From G963668185 sp965116985 (GTDB lineage Bacteria > Chloroflexota > Dehalococcoidia > Lucifugimonadales > G963668185), in NCBI GenBank assembly GCA_965116985.1, contig OZ220745.1, forward strand, positions 2,666,001-2,730,000: a stretch of 64,000 bases of DNA. The letters are read 5' to 3'. Positions within the stretch are counted from its first letter, which is position 1. Each line of letters begins with the position of its first letter. Of the stretch, positions 42,878 through 51,398 are shown piece after piece. A program made the position numbers and the translations under genes. A model generated the notes under the pieces. It ran no database searches. It saw nothing but the letters and a program-made list of their open reading frames with translations, and was not told the DNA's origin.

Positions 42878-45166
42878 CTAAGACGCGGTGGGAAAGGTGC
42901 GCGGACGGAAGCGGCCCAGTCGGAGCGAGTTCGTGACTACCGACACGGAACTGAATGCCATCGCGCCCGCGGCGAGTATGGGATTCAGGAAACCGTGATC
43001 GCCGAGAATGGGCGTGAGGGCTTCCGGTACGCCTGGACCGGCGAAGACGGGGTACAGGATGCCCGCGGCGATCGGAATCAGCGCGGCGTTGTAGGCGAAT
43101 GCCCAGAACACGTTCTGCTTGATCGTGCGCATCGTTGCGCGGCTCAGGGACATCGCCGCGGAGACGTTGGACAGGTCCGCACCGACGAGGGTCACATCGG
43201 CCGCCTCCATGGCAACGTCGGTGCCGGCGCCGATAGCGATGCCGACATCGGCCTGGGTCAGGGCCGGCGCGTCGTTGATGCCGTCGCCGACCATTCCCAC
43301 CGTGCGGCCCTCCGACTGAAGGCCGCGGATCACGGCGACCTTGTCCTCCGGAAGGACTTCAGCAGCCACCTGCTCGATGCCAAGCTGGCCCGCAATGTGT
43401 TCCGCGGTTCGCCTGCCGTCGCCCGTGAGCATCACAACGTGCAGCCCTTGGCTTCGCAGAGCGGCGACTGCCTCGGCAGCGCCGGGCCGCAACGTGTCGG
43501 CCACCGCGATCAGGCCGAGCGCGACCCCCTCGCAGGCCACAAAGAGCGGGGTCTTGCCGGCGGCGGCCAGGCCGTCGGCGTCCGCCGCGAGGCTCTCGAC
43601 GGCGATGCCCTGCCCATCCATAAGGGCGCGGTTTCCGATCAGGACCGCTTCCCCGTCAACGGTGGTCCTTATGCCGTGGCCGGGGAGAGCTTCGAAGTCG
43701 GACGGCTCCGCCAGCGTCAAACCGCGCGAGCGGGCAGAGTCCAGCAGCGCGACGGCAATCGGATGCTCGGAGCGCTGTTCCGCGGAGGCCGCCAGCCGCA
43801 GCAGGCGGGACTCATCGACGCCGTCGGCGGGCACGATGTCGGTAACGGCTGGCTGGCCGATCGTAAGCGTTCCGGTTTTGTCCAGCACAACGGTGTCCAG
43901 GTTGTGAGCGCGCTCAAGCGCCTCGGCGCTCCGCACCAGAATGCCGAGCCCGGCTCCCTTGCCGGTGCCGACCATGATCGCGGTAGGCGTCGCCAGGCCC
44001 ATTGCGCACGGACAGGCGATGATGAGCACCGCGACGGCTGCCAGCATGGCATTGGCGTACGACGGGTCTGGACCGAAGGCCAGCCACAAGAGGAACACGA
44101 CCGCAGCGATGCCAATCACGGTGGGCACGAAGTACGAAGAAACGGTGTCGGCCAGCCTCTGGACCGGGGCCTTGGAGCCCTGCGCCTCTTCGACAAGGCG
44201 CACTATCTGCGCGAGCACGGCGTCCTGTCCAACGCTCGTCGCCCGGTACGTGAAGGCGCCCGTGCTGTTCAGGGTCGCGCCGTAGACCGGAGAGCCCTCC
44301 GACTTGTCGACGGGCATGCTCTCGCCGGTCAGCATGGACTCGTCGACGGCGGAGGAGCCTTCGATGACTGTGCCGTCAACCGGCAGCCTCTCGCCGGGGC
44401 GGATGACCAGTACGTCGCCGGTCTCGACGTGGTCGACAGGCAAGTCGGCCTCGCGGCCGTCCCGGAGGACTCTTGCGGTATCAGGCCTCAGCCTCATGAG
44501 TCGCCTGATCGCGTTGGCGGCGCGGCCCTTGGCGCGGCCTTCGAGGAACTGTCCTACGAGGACCAGGCCGATGATGGCGGTCGAAGTGTCGAAGTATGTC
44601 GCCGAGCCATGAATGGAGAACACAGAGAGATCGTGGAGAAATGTGACGACCGCGCTGTACGCGAAGGCGGTGGTCGTTCCAACGGCAATCAGCGTGTGCA
44701 TGTTCGACGTGCCATGCCTGAGCGCGGCCCATGCGGACCTGTAGAAGCCGGCGCCCGCCCAGAACTGGACCGGGGCGGCCAGGACCAGGAAGAGGTAGTC
44801 CGCGCGGAAGGGCATGTCCGGACTCAGGGCCATCAGAATCATGATGACCGCGGCTGAACCAAGGCTGAGGGCCATTTTCAGCTTTAGCTCGGTCGAACTG
44901 TCGTCATCGGAACTGAGGCCCGCCGCCGCCTCGTCCAGGGCATGGGGATCATATCCGGCGCTCTCGATGGCGTCATGGAAGTCGGAGACGCGCGCGGCTC
45001 CCGGCAGGTACTCGACTGTCGCCTTCTCCGTGGCAAGGTTGACAGCCGCGGAGACAACGCCGTCGACGCCGGAGAGGGCCTTCTCGACGTGGCCGACGCA
45101 TGCGCCGCAGGTCATTCCGCGAACTCCAATTGTCACGCGTCCGGTGGGTTCGGCGGCTATGGCCAT
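42878..45166 (-). CDS. copA: Copper-translocating P-type ATPase
   Basis: 762 residues, start ATG with GAGG upstream. It pumps Cu+ out of the cytoplasm. One N-terminal heavy-metal domain has GMTCGAC with C20 and C23. Eight TMs are visible; the metal-binding CPC stands in IIACPCAMGLATPTAIMVG, the phosphorylation site in VVLDKTGTLTIG, the P1B hallmark in SEHPIAVALL, and the hinge in MVGDGINDAPALTQADVGIA. The C-terminal TM pair carries the NxxxYNA-type AYNAALIPIAAG and SSVSVVTNSLRL motifs of Cu+ ATPases. No copper chaperone or CsoR-type regulator is next to it. Confidence 0.95.
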   Translation of the reverse strand: MAIAAEPTGRVTIGVRGMTCGACVGHVEKALSGVDGVVSAAVNLATEKATVEYLPGAARVSDFHDAIESAGYDPHALDEAAAGLSSDDDSSTELKLKMALSLGSAAVIMILMALSPDMPFRADYLFLVLAAPVQFWAGAGFYRSAWAALRHGTSNMHTLIAVGTTTAFAYSAVVTFLHDLSVFSIHGSATYFDTSTAIIGLVLVGQFLEGRAKGRAANAIRRLMRLRPDTARVLRDGREADLPVDHVETGDVLVIRPGERLPVDGTVIEGSSAVDESMLTGESMPVDKSEGSPVYGATLNSTGAFTYRATSVGQDAVLAQIVRLVEEAQGSKAPVQRLADTVSSYFVPTVIGIAAVVFLLWLAFGPDPSYANAMLAAVAVLIIACPCAMGLATPTAIMVGTGKGAGLGILVRSAEALERAHNLDTVVLDKTGTLTIGQPAVTDIVPADGVDESRLLRLAASAEQRSEHPIAVALLDSARSRGLTLAEPSDFEALPGHGIRTTVDGEAVLIGNRALMDGQGIAVESLAADADGLAAAGKTPLFVACEGVALGLIAVADTLRPGAAEAVAALRSQGLHVVMLTGDGRRTAEHIAGQLGIEQVAAEVLPEDKVAVIRGLQSEGRTVGMVGDGINDAPALTQADVGIAIGAGTDVAMEAADVTLVGADLSNVSAAMSLSRATMRTIKQNVFWAFAYNAALIPIAAGILYPVFAGPGVPEALTPILGDHGFLNPILAAGAMAFSSVSVVTNSLRLGRFRPRTFPTAS

Positions 45167-45530
45167 GGGTTACCTCTGTCCCGGTTGCGTGGGCTTGGAG
45201 AGGTAAGCTGCATCATGCGGCCATGTTACCAAGCGGGGTGTATATGGTGTCAGGGTTATGGGTTGGGAAACACAGGCTGACCATTAGCGCAGTCCAGCGA
45301 ACGTTGCCGAATGCCCTTTAGGAAAAGCAGCCACAAGCGCAAGTCCCAGCAAGTGACGGCCAGGCCGAATCAGCATTGCAGCAGTTCGTGCCCACCGCCT
45401 CTATCGCGAGGCTCTAGACTCCGTACGGCCGCCTCAGAGAAGGCTCACGGCTACGCTAGAAAAGACAACAGTGCAAGCGATGGCGGCAACTACCGCTTTT
45501 CTGCCCCGCGCGTTGGCGGGAACTCGAGTC
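45167..45530. other. Intergenic region with no gene found
   Basis: These 364 bases separate the copA start from the end of the MaoC-like gene. The frames on both strands lack ribosome sites and coding bias. No strong promoter, hairpin or repeat could be named; the part near 45230-45250 (GTATATGG) is locally A/T-rich and may hold the copA promoter. Confidence 0.4.
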
Positions 45531-45962
45531 CTAGCTCTTGGTTGGGAGGGCGACGATGGCGTGGCCGGGCGTAGTTGTCTGGCCGTCTTCCTTCTCCAGC
45601 CTGATGTCGCACTCCACAATGTGCTCGCCGTCCCGCTCGTACTTCTTGCTGACGGTGCCCTTGGCGAAGACGGGAGTGCCGGGGACGTCCATGCCCCTGT
45701 ACTGGACTGACAGCTTCTTGAGAGTGCCCTGCAGCCCGATCCAGTCGGTCATCAGCTGGCCCAGGAACGCGTTCTTCAGCGCGCCGTGCAGGATGACGTC
45801 CGGCAGGCCGTTGTTCAGCGCGTAGTCCTTGTCGTAGTGGATCTGGTAGTAGTCGCCGGAGGCGCCCGCGTACATCACCAACTGCTGGGTGGTGGGGTCC
45901 TTTCGGAGAGTGGGAATGTCCATGCCCTCTTGAACGTCTTCGTAATAGACCTGCTCTGACAT
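45531..45962 (-). CDS. MaoC-like hotdog dehydratase (hydratase-2 motif subunit)
   Basis: 143 residues forming one hotdog fold. The hydratase-2 signature is present: YAGASGDYYQIHYDKDYALN with the catalytic Asp and His, then GLPDVILHGALKNAFLGQLM. The C-terminal strands carry VQYRGMDVPGTPVFAKGTV. Such proteins hydrate or dehydrate 3-hydroxyacyl-CoA or -ACP. The neighbouring gene at 46078 encodes the complementary N-terminal-type hotdog, so the two probably form a heterodimer. A 115-base gap separates them on the same strand. Confidence 0.87.
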   Translation of the reverse strand: MSEQVYYEDVQEGMDIPTLRKDPTTQQLVMYAGASGDYYQIHYDKDYALNNGLPDVILHGALKNAFLGQLMTDWIGLQGTLKKLSVQYRGMDVPGTPVFAKGTVSKKYERDGEHIVECDIRLEKEDGQTTTPGHAIVALPTKS

Positions 45963-46077
45963 TGTGTACCCCTTTGCTGTTTGCTCTGTTGCTTGCTAGA
46001 TACTTGCGGGAGTCACTTACACGCCGCCGTATTCACGCTGGCCCTCTCCCATCAAGGGAGAGCGGACTATAGTCGCC

Positions 46078-46548
46078 TCACTTGGTGGCTTCCGGGTCGT
46101 AGCTGATGCCGGTGCTTCGCTGTATTGCGACTGTGTTACCGAACTGGTTCGCGTACCTTGTTTCGCGGATTGTGAACAGCATCGTGCCGAGGCGGCCCTT
46201 GCGCTCACTGTAATCGGCTATCTTGGCCGTAACGGTGATGCGGTCTCCCGGACGTACCGGCTCGAAGTATGTCCACTCGCTGCCGCCATCGAGGCCGGCG
46301 CTCAACTGAGTGGCGAACTCCCTCGGCGGTCTAGGCGCCCGCAACGATCGCAGGAAAGTGGGCGGCGCGACTATGCCTCCGAAGCGGGAAGCTCGGGCTG
46401 CCACTTCGTCGGAGTACATCGGATTGTCGTCGCCGATCGCGCGGGCAAACTTGACGATTGCGCCCTTTTCGATCTCGGTGGTGATCGGCTCGGACTCCTG
46501 GCCGATTGCCTCACGCATTTCGTCAGTAATGACAGAGTCTTCAGACAT
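46078..46548 (-). CDS. MaoC N-terminal-type (FAS1-like) dehydratase subunit
   Basis: 156 residues, start ATG with GGAGA seven bases upstream. It has the pattern of the N-terminal dehydratase domain of the FAS1/MaoC group: KGAIVKFARAIGDDNPMYSD, RFGGIVAPPTFLRSL, and TYFEPVRPGDRITVTAKIAD with YSERKGRLGTMLFTIRETRY. The substrate-binding half normally lacks the catalytic pair and works with a hydratase-motif partner, here the gene at 45531. The likely reaction is on a 3-hydroxyacyl thioester; the pathway is not clear from neighbours. Confidence 0.85.
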   Translation of the reverse strand: MSEDSVITDEMREAIGQESEPITTEIEKGAIVKFARAIGDDNPMYSDEVAARASRFGGIVAPPTFLRSLRAPRPPREFATQLSAGLDGGSEWTYFEPVRPGDRITVTAKIADYSERKGRLGTMLFTIRETRYANQFGNTVAIQRSTGISYDPEATK

Positions 46549-46619
46549 CTGTAAGTCTCCCTTGTGAACGCTGATTCCGGTTGGCGTGCAGTGAGTTTAT
46601 GGAGCGCAGCGAATATGTG

Positions 46620-48812
46620 TCAAGAACGGCCGGCCCGCGTAAGCTTCGCAACGCTTGCGAGGAGGCGCTTGATTCCGGCGTCGCTATCGAAGGCCACGGT
46701 TACTTCGACATCTCCTTCCGACGGCCTTGAGTTGACCACGATACCGGCGCCAAACTTCGCGTGGTGCACCTTATCTCCCGTCGTGAACGAAAGTCCGGGG
46801 CCGGCGGACTCCGGCTCCGACTCTGGCCTCTCGCGTGTCTTCGCGGCGCTGGCCGACTTGCGGCGGACTTTGGGTGCAGCCGTATCCGCAGCCATGATGA
46901 GCTTCTGGGGGATGTCCGCGAGGAACCTCGAGGGGACGCGGCGCTCGAAACTGCCGCGAAAGCCGCGGCGGAAGGCCCGTAGCAGGTAGAGGCGTTCCTT
47001 TGCGCGGGTGACGCCGACGTAGCACAGTCGGCGCTCCTCCTCCAGCTCACTCTCGTCATCCAGGGACCTGATGTGGGGAAGAAGGCCTTCCTCCATGCCG
47101 GTGATGAAAACTACAGGAAACTCCAGCCCTTTGGCCTGATGGAGGGTGATCAGGGTGATCAGATCCTTCTCGTCCTCGTAGCTGTCCACGTCGCTGACCA
47201 GGCTCACTCTCTCAAGGAACTCCGTCAGCGCGTCTCCGGCTGCTAGGTGCAGGTACTCTGCGGCGGCGTCCCGGAACGCGCGCACGTTTTCTAGCCTCTC
47301 CTCGCCGCGTTCTTGTTCCTCCAGATACAGGCCGTATCCAGTCCGGTCCATCACGAGGTCGATGATGCCGGTCAGGTCCACGTGCTGAGCGCCCTCGGCC
47401 AGCGTGTCGACAAGGTCCCTGAACCGGCCCAACGCCTTCACGCTGCGGCCGGCCAGCCGGCCGGCCTCTCCAGCGAGGACAAGGTCGATCGCCTGCATCA
47501 TAGAGACGTCTCTGTCGCGGGCGACACGTTCCACTTCATCGACGGTGCGCTGGCCGATGCCCCTCTGCGGGACGTTGATCACACGCTGCAGACCGGCGTT
47601 GTCGTTGGGGTTGGCGATGAGCCGGAGGTAGCCGACGATGTCCCTGATCTCCTGGCGATGGTAGAAGCGCTGCCCGCCTATGATCTGGTACGGCAGGCCT
47701 TCCCTGAGGCAGGCCTCTTCCAGCGCGCGCGACTGGGCGTTGACGCGGTACATGATGGCAATGTCGCGGTGGTTGATGCCGTCCTGCCGCAGGAGCGCGC
47801 CCACTTCTCTGACGACGAAGGCGGCTTCCTCCACATCGTCATAGCCTTCGTGCACGATTATGGGGACGCCGGCGCCGTTACGAGTCCAGAGGTCCTTTTC
47901 GAGGCGGCTCTGATTGGAGGAGATCAGTCCCGTTGCTGCGTCGAGGATCGTCTGCGATGAGCGGTAGTTCTCATCCAGGGTGATGACGCGCGCGTCCGGG
48001 AAGTCCTTTTGGAAGCTGAGGATGTTGCGGATGTCTGCGTTGCGCCATGAGTAGATCGATTGGTCTGGGTCGCCGACCGCGCATATGTTGCGGTTGGTCT
48101 CGCCGAGAAGCTTTGCGATGTTGTACTGGGCGACGTTCGTGTCCTGGAACTCGTCTACGAGGAAGTGTACGAACCGGTCCTGATAACTGCGGGCAACGTC
48201 CGGTACCTCCCTGAGGAGAGTGAAGGTGCGGAGGAGTATGTCATCGAAGTCCAGCGCGGAACTCTGGGCGAGGATTCCCTCATAGTCCTCATAGACTCGG
48301 AGCGCGATCTCATCGACGTAGCTCTCCGTGTTGTACCGAAAGCCCTCCGAGGTCAGAAGGCGGCTCTTGGCGCCGGAGATGATCGACTGGATGGACCGTG
48401 GATTGAAAGTCCGGTGGTCTATGTCCTGGGCCTTCATGATGCCTTTGATCGCGGACACCTGGTCATCGTCGTCGTAAATCGAGAAGTTGCGGTCTAGGCC
48501 GATCCGTTCGCCTTCGCGCCTGAGGATACGGGCGCAGAACCAGTGGAAAGTGCCGCAAGAGAGTTGGTCTGAGCGAGGTCCCAGCAACGGCCCGAGGCGC
48601 TCGCGCATCTCCCTGGCGGCCTTGTTGGTAAACGTCACGGCAGCGATGCGCCACGGACTGACCCCGCAGTCCCGCACGAGGAATGCAATGCGATGCGTGA
48701 TGACGCGAGTCTTGCCGCTGCCGGGCCCGGCAATGACGAGCACCGGACCGTCCACGGCCTGCGCGGCTTCGCGTTGCTGGGGGTTGAGGCCTGAGAACAG
48801 ATCGGTTGTCAT
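46620..48812 (-). CDS. pcrA: UvrD/PcrA-type superfamily 1 DNA helicase
   Basis: 730 residues of the UvrD/Rep/PcrA family, 3'-5' helicases for repair and for clearing recombinase or polymerase from DNA. Motifs in order: LNPQQREAAQ (Q motif), VLVIAGPGSGKTRVITHRIA (Walker A), VTFTNKAAREMRERL, HFLVDEFQDTNVAQYNI (motif II), VGDPDQSIYSWRNADIRN, LDENYRSSQTIL, LITLHQAKGLEFPVVFITGM and EERRLCYVGVTRAKERLYLL. The C-terminal region ends in a Tudor-like FTTGDKVHHAKFGAGIVVNS, as in PcrA proteins that bind RNA polymerase. Confidence 0.93.
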   Translation of the reverse strand: MTTDLFSGLNPQQREAAQAVDGPVLVIAGPGSGKTRVITHRIAFLVRDCGVSPWRIAAVTFTNKAAREMRERLGPLLGPRSDQLSCGTFHWFCARILRREGERIGLDRNFSIYDDDDQVSAIKGIMKAQDIDHRTFNPRSIQSIISGAKSRLLTSEGFRYNTESYVDEIALRVYEDYEGILAQSSALDFDDILLRTFTLLREVPDVARSYQDRFVHFLVDEFQDTNVAQYNIAKLLGETNRNICAVGDPDQSIYSWRNADIRNILSFQKDFPDARVITLDENYRSSQTILDAATGLISSNQSRLEKDLWTRNGAGVPIIVHEGYDDVEEAAFVVREVGALLRQDGINHRDIAIMYRVNAQSRALEEACLREGLPYQIIGGQRFYHRQEIRDIVGYLRLIANPNDNAGLQRVINVPQRGIGQRTVDEVERVARDRDVSMMQAIDLVLAGEAGRLAGRSVKALGRFRDLVDTLAEGAQHVDLTGIIDLVMDRTGYGLYLEEQERGEERLENVRAFRDAAAEYLHLAAGDALTEFLERVSLVSDVDSYEDEKDLITLITLHQAKGLEFPVVFITGMEEGLLPHIRSLDDESELEEERRLCYVGVTRAKERLYLLRAFRRGFRGSFERRVPSRFLADIPQKLIMAADTAAPKVRRKSASAAKTRERPESEPESAGPGLSFTTGDKVHHAKFGAGIVVNSRPSEGDVEVTVAFDSDAGIKRLLASVAKLTRAGRS

Positions 48813-48840
48813 CTGGCAGTGGGTCGAGTGCTCAGAGTGG

Positions 48841-49767
48841 TCACTCCACGAAGATTGGGTCTTCCCTGGTGATCATGCGGGTCTCCGCCCGTAGAGCTTC
48901 GCGCAGGTACTTGGGCAACGAGGTAATCCCGCGCTGCGTTGTGCCGTCATAGAACCGGAGCGGCTGGGACACACGTTCAGCGATGCGATGATCGATCTCT
49001 TCAGCCGTCAGCGCTCGCGGGTCCGGACCGAGCGAGCCGGCGACGAAGCCCCACGTGGAGCCGAAGGATGGAATAAAGGATTCGTATGGGACGGTGATCG
49101 GGAACACCGCCTCCATTGTGTTGACGATTGCGGAAAAGCACTGTTCGTAGAACTCAGGGCCGGTGGGGCCGGCGTGAGTCGCGGCGATGCCGCCGGGCAG
49201 GAGCCGGTCCCGCACGAGTTCGTAGAACTCCCGGGTGTACAGCATCACAGCCGGTCCCGCCTCCAGCGGGTCTGAGACGTCGATCAGGATAACGTCGTAA
49301 CGGTCCGTGGTCTGTTCGAGGTGGGCGATGGCGTCGGCGAAGTGCAACTCGAGACGGGGGTCTTCGAACGCCCCCTTATGATGGTCTGGCAAGTGCTTGC
49401 GGCAGGCCTCCACGACCTCGCGATCGATGTCGACCATCGTCACGCGCTCGACGGCGTTGTGGGCGAGGGCCTCGCGGATGGTCGCGCCTTCGCCGCCGCC
49501 GGCGACGAACACGGATCTGGGCCCGTGGTGGCTGACCATGGGCGGCTGGACGAGCGACTCGTGATACACAAACTCGTCCGCCGTTGTGGACTGTGTCTTG
49601 CCGTCAAGGATCAGTGCGCGACCGAACGCGAGTCCATCGTGGATCTCGATCTTTTGGAAGGGAGACTGCCCTTCAAAGACGACTCGCTTGATGCGCTCCG
49701 CTTGATAGAGGTCTGGCGTTATCGACTCGGAGTGCCAGCGGCCCGGCGGAAGATCGATAGTTGACAT
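48841..49767 (-). CDS. speE: Spermidine synthase (polyamine aminopropyltransferase)
   Basis: 308 residues. It transfers the aminopropyl group of decarboxylated SAM to putrescine or another amine. Motifs: VVFEGQSPFQKIEIHD, GRALILDGKTQSTTADEFVY, PRSVFVAGGGEGATIREALA, VTMVDIDREVVEACRKHLPD and YDVILIDVSDPLEAGPAVML. The product of the adjacent speH supplies its co-substrate; the two genes are separated by three bases and form one operon. Confidence 0.95.
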   Translation of the reverse strand: MSTIDLPPGRWHSESITPDLYQAERIKRVVFEGQSPFQKIEIHDGLAFGRALILDGKTQSTTADEFVYHESLVQPPMVSHHGPRSVFVAGGGEGATIREALAHNAVERVTMVDIDREVVEACRKHLPDHHKGAFEDPRLELHFADAIAHLEQTTDRYDVILIDVSDPLEAGPAVMLYTREFYELVRDRLLPGGIAATHAGPTGPEFYEQCFSAIVNTMEAVFPITVPYESFIPSFGSTWGFVAGSLGPDPRALTAEEIDHRIAERVSQPLRFYDGTTQRGITSLPKYLREALRAETRMITREDPIFVE

Positions 49768-49770
49768 GCC

Positions 49771-50142
49771 CTAGGCGGTAGCGCTCTGCGGCTGGCGCGA
49801 CGCTCCGCGCTCCAAGCGGGTGATCGAAGGCTCGCGGCAGGCGAGCCGTGCGACCACGACATCGGCGGCCTCCTGCGCCCGGAGTGCGCTGCCGCAGGTG
49901 AAGATGTCCACGGCCGCGTACCCGTGCTCCGGCCAGGTGTGGATGCAGAGGTGCGACTCCGAGATCAGGACGACGCCCGTGACGCCCATGGGACTGAACT
50001 TGTGGAAGCGCGCGCTCAGCACAGTTGCGCCAGCGGTCTCCGCCGCGAGGGTCAGCGACTCTCGGATGTACGTCTCATCGTCGAGCAGGCTGGCTTCGCA
50101 GCTTCTGAGATCGAGAAGGAGGTGTGTGCCTACCGCATCCAA
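49771..50142 (-). CDS. speH: S-adenosylmethionine decarboxylase proenzyme
   Basis: 123 residues, the normal size of the prokaryotic class. The proenzyme cuts itself between E62 and S63 in ISESHLCIHTWPEHGYAAVD, turning S63 into the pyruvoyl cofactor; the processing/catalytic residues H68 and C83 are at the canonical numbers. It makes decarboxylated SAM for SpeE. The ATG at 50142 is used. A TATACT sequence about 50 bases upstream (plus-strand 50188-50193 in reverse) is a possible -10 box without a clear -35. Confidence 0.95.
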   Translation of the reverse strand: MDAVGTHLLLDLRSCEASLLDDETYIRESLTLAAETAGATVLSARFHKFSPMGVTGVVLISESHLCIHTWPEHGYAAVDIFTCGSALRAQEAADVVVARLACREPSITRLERGASRQPQSATA

Positions 50143-50256
50143 TAGCCGGTCTCCGGGTCTAGTCTGGTGAGTTCAGCGCGGGATTCAAGTATACAACAGG
50201 CCCTGACCGCTCTGAGGCGCGGAACAAGACAATGAATCTATCAGTGGATGGCTGGG

Positions 50257-51270
50257 CTAGCTCGCGCCTGTCAAGCCCAAGGTCGAGCGCAACGCGTCCA
50301 GATCGAGGTGATCGCGCATCAAGTCAGACATGCGCTCCAACTTTGCGGAGTGGTCGAACCTGGCGCGCTCGTGGACGGTGTTAAGCATGTCCATCGCGGC
50401 CAGAGTGTCCGCTTCCGTGAGGATGACGGGCACCTCTTCCTCTCCCGCCTCGTACCTCACGTACTCGATCGGCATCATGTTCTTTGTGATGACCATGCAG
50501 GCGGTGGGCGTGGAAAGCGCGGCCATCTGGATGTCCGGCCTGTCTCCCCTGACCACGACGGCCTTGTTGTCGTGGATGCCGAAGTACAACTCGCCGGGAT
50601 CGAGTGTCTGGCAGCCGACCAGGACGTTGCTTACAAGGGCGGACCTGTCGCCTTCCTCAACTACGTACTCGCCACTGAAGTGGCGCGCGATCTCATCGAC
50701 CTTGACCGCCAGCAGGAGCCTGTCCTCGGGCAGGCAACCCGCGGGCTTCAGGCCTGCCTTCTCGAGAGCGGGCACTAGTTCAGATCGGGCGGGCCGAACG
50801 CGGTACTCCGTGACGCCGTTGACAAGCGAGCAGGCCAGCCGGTTTCCCAACGCCTCACGCCACGGGGCCAGCGATTCCGGATTGAAGCCGGGTTCGTAGC
50901 CGATCGTCAGCAGGACGGAGGCGCCAATCGACTCGGCGGCGGTTGCGGTGACGTCGGGGCCGAGCTGGTCGGAGCTTTCGACGAGCAATACGTCATGTCT
51001 GGCCGACGCCTCCTCAACATGGGCCTGGAAGTTGGCCATCGCCTGGGATGCGAGCCCGGAGGCAGCGGCCGTCCCAGCAGCGATCGTCGGTCCCAGAAGC
51101 GCAGCGTAATCGGACGAGTCTGTGTCCTCGGAATCCCGGTGGGCAGCCGAGCTCAGCGGCTTGGCAACTCCGACGGAGACGCCATCGCCGGCCAGGATGT
51201 GAGCGAGGGCGGCGCATACGGCTGTCTTGCCGACTCTGGAACGGTTGCCGGCCACGAGAACTGTGGGCAC
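50257..51270 (-). CDS. P-loop BioD-like NTPase with DRTGG domain
   Basis: 337 residues. The first 210 form a dethiobiotin-synthetase-like P-loop domain (TVLVAGNRSRVGKTAVCAAL, HDVLLVESSDQLG). The rest is a DRTGG domain (VLVGCQTLDPGELYFGIHDN, KAVVVRGDRPDIQMAAL, CMVITKNMMPIEYVRYEAGE). This two-domain layout is the N-terminal half of long phosphotransacetylases, found here without the catalytic Pta half, as in the stand-alone regulators of many bacteria and archaea. It may sense a nucleotide and regulate central carbon metabolism; that is inference. Confidence 0.85.
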   Translation of the reverse strand: MPTVLVAGNRSRVGKTAVCAALAHILAGDGVSVGVAKPLSSAAHRDSEDTDSSDYAALLGPTIAAGTAAASGLASQAMANFQAHVEEASARHDVLLVESSDQLGPDVTATAAESIGASVLLTIGYEPGFNPESLAPWREALGNRLACSLVNGVTEYRVRPARSELVPALEKAGLKPAGCLPEDRLLLAVKVDEIARHFSGEYVVEEGDRSALVSNVLVGCQTLDPGELYFGIHDNKAVVVRGDRPDIQMAALSTPTACMVITKNMMPIEYVRYEAGEEEVPVILTEADTLAAMDMLNTVHERARFDHSAKLERMSDLMRDHLDLDALRSTLGLTGAS

Positions 51271-51307
51271 GATTCGTTAACTCCCGTGTGGTTTGCTCTG
51301 CCGGGCA

Positions 51308-51328
51308 AGTATAACAAGACAGGCCTGT
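51308..51328 (-). promoter_or_regulatory. Extended -10 promoter and palindrome for the DRTGG gene
   Basis: Read on the minus strand, TGTTATACT is an extended -10 element (plus-strand 51308-51316). Just upstream lies ACAGGCCTGT (51319-51328), a perfect ten-base palindrome in the spacer, suitable as an operator. The start codon is about 40 bases downstream. Confidence 0.45.
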
Positions 51329-51398
51329 TGACTTGGGTCGCGGCGCAGTCTTGACGGGGATTGGAGGCCGCTATAGGTTAACGGCCGGGGAGTAACCT

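Noticed and set aside
42866..44857. 663-residue plus-strand frame opposite copA
   Set aside because: Antisense of the copper ATPase gene; composition is Arg/Gly/His-rich and shows no domain.
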